From 2-01-FULL-40-42 sp964349415 (GTDB lineage Bacteria; Patescibacteriota; Microgenomatia; UBA1406; GWC2-37-13), in NCBI GenBank assembly GCA_964349415.1, contig CAYGGJ010000037.1:1-7528 (forward strand): 7,528 bases of DNA, written 5' to 3'. The stretch's first letter is position 1; each line of letters starts with the position of its first letter. The notes under the pieces were generated by a model. It saw only the letters and a list, made by a program, of their open reading frames with translations. It was not told the DNA's origin and did not search any database. Below, piece by piece: positions 5,037 to 7,528 of this stretch. The position numbers and the translations under genes are program-made.

Positions 5037-6812
5037 ATGCTTAAAAAGCTTCGGTTTTTCTTCAGCTCTCATAAGCTGTTTTTCGAGCTCCTTGCTGTTC
5101 TTATTATAACAATTCCTGCCTATATAAGCTTACTCAATCCCCAGTATTTTTCCATGCATGATGATCAACACATAGCCCGTCTTTTTCTTTTGGATCAGGG
5201 GATACGGCAGGGTTATCTGTACCCAAGATGGGTAGATACGCTGGGCTTTAATTTTGGCTACCCTTTGTTCAATTTCTATCCACCACTGGTTTATTATGCG
5301 GGCGAATTCTTTCATCTTCTGGGATTTTCATTAACAACCTCAATAAAACTGGTGTTTATCTCAGGATTTATACTGGGAGCCGTAGGAACCTATCTTTTAG
5401 CAAAAAGACACTTGGGGAGAGTTGCAGGATTGCTTGCCTCTATTTTATATACGTACTTTTTCTACCACGCTGTACTTATTTACGTCAGAGGAGCGCTGGC
5501 GGAATTCTTTACTCTTGCACTTTTACCTTATGTTTTCCTCGCGCTGGATAAAATTAGGGAAGACCTGACCATAAAAAGCAGTCTTTTATTCGGAGTTGTT
5601 TTCGGTCTTCTTATTTTAAACCACCCTTTGATAGCCGTTCCTTTTCTATTCTATTTTTCATTTACCTATATTTTCTTTCTTATAATCACAAAGGAGCGGG
5701 TAAAATTGACATTTTTGCTGGCCCTCGGAGCTGTTACCGGATTATCGTTATCAGCCTTCTTTTGGGCTCCTTCAATGCTTGAACGCAAGTTTACACTGGT
5801 TGATAGCATATTAACCAAAGAGCTCGCAGACTATGCCATACACTTTGTATGCGCCGGACAACTGTTAAATTCTCCCTGGGGATTTGGGGGATCTATATCG
5901 GGTTGTTTTGACGGACTTACATTTCAACTCGGCAGGTTGCACATAGCGCTTATTATTTTTTCCGGAGGGGCCGCTTTATGGTACGCTTCACTTCGTAAAA
6001 AAGTTTCGGTTAACTTTGAATTCTTTGCATACTTTCTATTCCTCCTTTTATTTTCTTTGTTTATGACTGTAGAAAATTCTAAACCCATTTGGGATAGTTT
6101 CTCATACCTCTGGTATCTTCAGTTTCCCTGGCGTTTTTTTACCTTCACTGCTTTATTTATCTCTATGATCGGTGCCTTTGGTCTTTATTATTTTCAAAAG
6201 CTTTTGGCAGCCCATGGTGTTTCTTCAAAAAAAATGATAGCCTCGCAGTTACTCTTACTATTTATAGCAGGTGGATTAATAATCGCCGTCTACCAAAAAT
6301 ACTTTCACCCTGCTTCATATCTTACGGCCAGGGATACTAACCTCACGACATTTTCAGAGATTGCTGATAGAGTAAGCCGCACTTCATTTGAGTTTTCACC
6401 AAAAGGAGTAAAGACTAAAAAAAATGAATTGGGAGCTACGGCATTTGACATAAACCCGGGTGATATTTCACAAAAAAAAGTAGAGGTCTTGAGAGGAAAA
6501 TCAAAAATAACAGTCACGGAAAATAAATTTCAAAAAAAAAGGTTTGAAGTTGAGGCGGAGGATCAAAGCGTAATCCGGTTAAATACTTTTAATTTCCCGG
6601 GATGGACATATTATCTTGACGGAAAGACCGAAGCAATATCTTCGAATAATCCCTACAGGCTAATTACTGTTAACGTTCCACCGGGTAAGCACACTCTAGA
6701 ATTTAAATTTGAAAACACTTCCGTGAGGACGGTCGCATCATGGGTAAGCGGATTAACTTTTCTGGGAGTTTTAACGTTCTTTGGGCTTCAATTCAAAAAG
6801 CGTAAAGCTTGA
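5037..6812 (+). CDS. PTPS-related/YfhO-like polytopic membrane protein, probable GT-C glycosyltransferase
   Basis: A 591-residue protein of the kind often annotated '6-pyruvoyl-tetrahydropterin synthase-related, membrane' (a misleading name) or YfhO-like. Visible hallmarks are HDDQHIAR in the first outer loop (41-48), YPRW (62-65), GYPLFNFYPPLVYY (74-87), YVRGALAEF (149-157), NHP (195-197), WAPSMLER (243-250) and QFPWRF (362-367). About ten membrane segments fill residues 15-420. A beta-rich outer domain follows (about 425-565) with FPGWTYYLDG (520-529) and VPPGKHTLEFKF (547-558), then a last TM (about 568-586) and a basic tail. Asp42/Asp43 are candidate catalytic acids by analogy with other GT-C enzymes. 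YfhO itself is linked to teichoic-acid glycosylation in Gram-positives; the role here is inferred. Cys272 and Cys290 flank an outer loop and could pair. I prefer ATG 5037 to GTG 5013, because a TATAAT ends 6 bp before the ATG and would lie inside the longer version. It overlaps the next gene by 42 bp. Confidence 0.85.
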   Translation: MLKKLRFFFSSHKLFFELLAVLIITIPAYISLLNPQYFSMHDDQHIARLFLLDQGIRQGYLYPRWVDTLGFNFGYPLFNFYPPLVYYAGEFFHLLGFSLTTSIKLVFISGFILGAVGTYLLAKRHLGRVAGLLASILYTYFFYHAVLIYVRGALAEFFTLALLPYVFLALDKIREDLTIKSSLLFGVVFGLLILNHPLIAVPFLFYFSFTYIFFLIITKERVKLTFLLALGAVTGLSLSAFFWAPSMLERKFTLVDSILTKELADYAIHFVCAGQLLNSPWGFGGSISGCFDGLTFQLGRLHIALIIFSGGAALWYASLRKKVSVNFEFFAYFLFLLLFSLFMTVENSKPIWDSFSYLWYLQFPWRFFTFTALFISMIGAFGLYYFQKLLAAHGVSSKKMIASQLLLLFIAGGLIIAVYQKYFHPASYLTARDTNLTTFSEIADRVSRTSFEFSPKGVKTKKNELGATAFDINPGDISQKKVEVLRGKSKITVTENKFQKKRFEVEAEDQSVIRLNTFNFPGWTYYLDGKTEAISSNNPYRLITVNVPPGKHTLEFKFENTSVRTVASWVSGLTFLGVLTFFGLQFKKRKA

Positions 6813-7528
6813 TTTTCCACCAGGCTTATCGTACTTCTTAATTAAGTTGATCGGCCAGATTCCCGGAAATTCAGTACGGTGCGCAAAAACCACAAGTACT
6901 ACATTATCTTCCACCAAAGGCTGACTTTCCCACAGATTCTTTTCCTCAAGGGGCCAAAAGCCCTTAATGGAAATTTTATCAGTGGACTTCAAGGAACTTT
7001 CCAACATATCTCCGACGACCCCAAAATTTCCTTCGGCAAGAATGATCACCGGTTTTTCAGTTGATCTGGATCTGGCATAATCAACTATTTCTTTTATTCC
7101 GGTGCCTGCTGAAATTCCTTCTATATACTGCCATTTATCAAACCCGGGCAGAGGAATCCGGTCCATCTTGAAAAGAATCGTGTAGTTGAAAAAAGAAACA
7201 GAGATAAGAAAAGCTAAAGAACAGAGGATAAATAAATTCTTTTTCAAGTTTGATAATAGGTAAGCGGCTAGAATAAGCAATAAAGTCGTTAGGAAAATAA
7301 GATAGCGGGCGTATACAACAATAGCAAAAAATGATAAGGCGAGATAAGGAATAAGTATCCATAATAAGAAATACAGACCAAGTTGCCCATTTTTTTTTAT
7401 CAAAAGCACAAGTCCGCCAAGACCTAAAAATGAGAGTACATATGCTGTCTCAGCAAATATTAATTGCGGGATGAGCCAAATATTTGTCGGAAATCTCATA
7501 AAGGGAGTTTGTCTGAATTGGTCAAGAG
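6771..7528 (-). CDS. GT39-like membrane glycosyltransferase, C-terminal part (5' end outside window)
   Basis: The frame is open to the right edge, with nine codons (LDQFRQTPF) before the first visible Met at 7497-7499, so this is an incomplete gene rather than a 242-residue protein. The 251 visible residues hold about four membrane segments, including YARYLIFL, which resembles the conserved Arg-Tyr motif in the later membrane helices of GT39 (ArnT/PMT-like) enzymes. A soluble tail then carries GIKEIVDYARSRS, AEGNFGVVGDMLE, KGFWPLEE and FPGIWPINLI. I know similar tails from Microgenomates GT39 proteins. The catalytic Asp loop would lie in the missing N-terminal half, so activity cannot be judged here. 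The expected role is sugar transfer from a polyprenyl-phosphate donor at the outer membrane face. The tail differs from that of the other GT39-like protein (102-1646), so they are not recent duplicates. Its last 13 codons plus stop are antisense to the end of the PTPS-related gene. A run of nine T (7390-7398) lies within the coding region. Confidence 0.8.
   Translation of the reverse strand, partial: LDQFRQTPFMRFPTNIWLIPQLIFAETAYVLSFLGLGGLVLLIKKNGQLGLYFLLWILIPYLALSFFAIVVYARYLIFLTTLLLILAAYLLSNLKKNLFILCSLAFLISVSFFNYTILFKMDRIPLPGFDKWQYIEGISAGTGIKEIVDYARSRSTEKPVIILAEGNFGVVGDMLESSLKSTDKISIKGFWPLEEKNLWESQPLVEDNVVLVVFAHRTEFPGIWPINLIKKYDKPGGKSSFTLFELKPKER

Noticed and set aside
6797..6812. AAGC / GCTT hairpin at the convergent end of the PTPS-related gene
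   Set aside because: A four-pair stem is too short to support a bidirectional terminator.
7497..7499. Treating the Met at 7499 as the start of a complete 242-residue protein
   Set aside because: The frame continues without a stop to the window edge, and the visible part matches only the C-terminal half of GT39-like proteins.
1..7528. RNA genes, CRISPR arrays, insertion sequences, attachment sites or an origin
   Set aside because: Nearly every base is coding. No tRNA-like cloverleaf, direct repeat array, transposase or terminal inverted repeats were seen by eye, and the largest gap between genes is 40 bp.

Overview
This 7.5-kb window is a compact surface-glycan block. It probably comes from a candidate-phyla-radiation bacterium of the Microgenomates type. 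That assignment is an inference: the DNA is AT-rich (high-30s % GC by eye, not counted), gaps between genes are tiny or negative, and the window is packed with polytopic C-family glycosyltransferases of kinds I associate with those genomes (the FDQGRD-type GT39 proteins and the PTPS-related/YfhO-like proteins). TGA closes three of the genes and never interrupts a reading frame, so the standard bacterial code fits and the TGA=Gly code of Gracilibacteria/SR1 does not.

Layout, left to right: (1) at 3-101 (+), the last 32 codons of an unidentified gene, whose stop abuts the stop of the next gene; (2) at 102-1646 (-), a GT39-like membrane glycosyltransferase; (3) at 1655-2758 (+), an MptB/GT87-like membrane glycosyltransferase, with its start codon only 8 bp from that of gene 2; (4) at 2713-3540 (-), a cytoplasmic GT2 glycosyltransferase, overlapping the 3' end of gene 3 by 46 bp; (5) at 3545-4996 (-), a Wzx/WzxC-like polysaccharide flippase, 4 nt upstream of the GT2 gene and in operon with it; (6) at 5037-6812 (+), a large PTPS-related/YfhO-like membrane protein; (7) at 6771-7528 (-), the C-terminal part of a second GT39-like protein that runs off the right edge and overlaps gene 6 by 42 bp.

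A coherent inferred model is as follows. The GT2 enzyme adds sugars to a polyprenyl-linked glycan at the inner face of the membrane. The flippase turns the lipid-linked glycan outward. The GT-C proteins then transfer sugars from polyprenyl-phosphate donors to glycan, lipid or protein at the outer face. No initiating phosphoglycosyltransferase, polymerase, ligase or sugar-nucleotide synthesis gene is present, so the pathway is incomplete here and no sugar can be named.

The most distinctive aspect is architectural. Strand changes at almost every gene, convergent genes overlap or abut, and divergent genes share promoters packed into 8-40 bp with near-leaderless starts and no proper Shine-Dalgarno sequence. 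I see no RNA genes, mobile elements, CRISPR arrays, origins or convincing terminators, and no gene-free stretch longer than 40 bp. Nothing here by itself amounts to a clearly new biological system.
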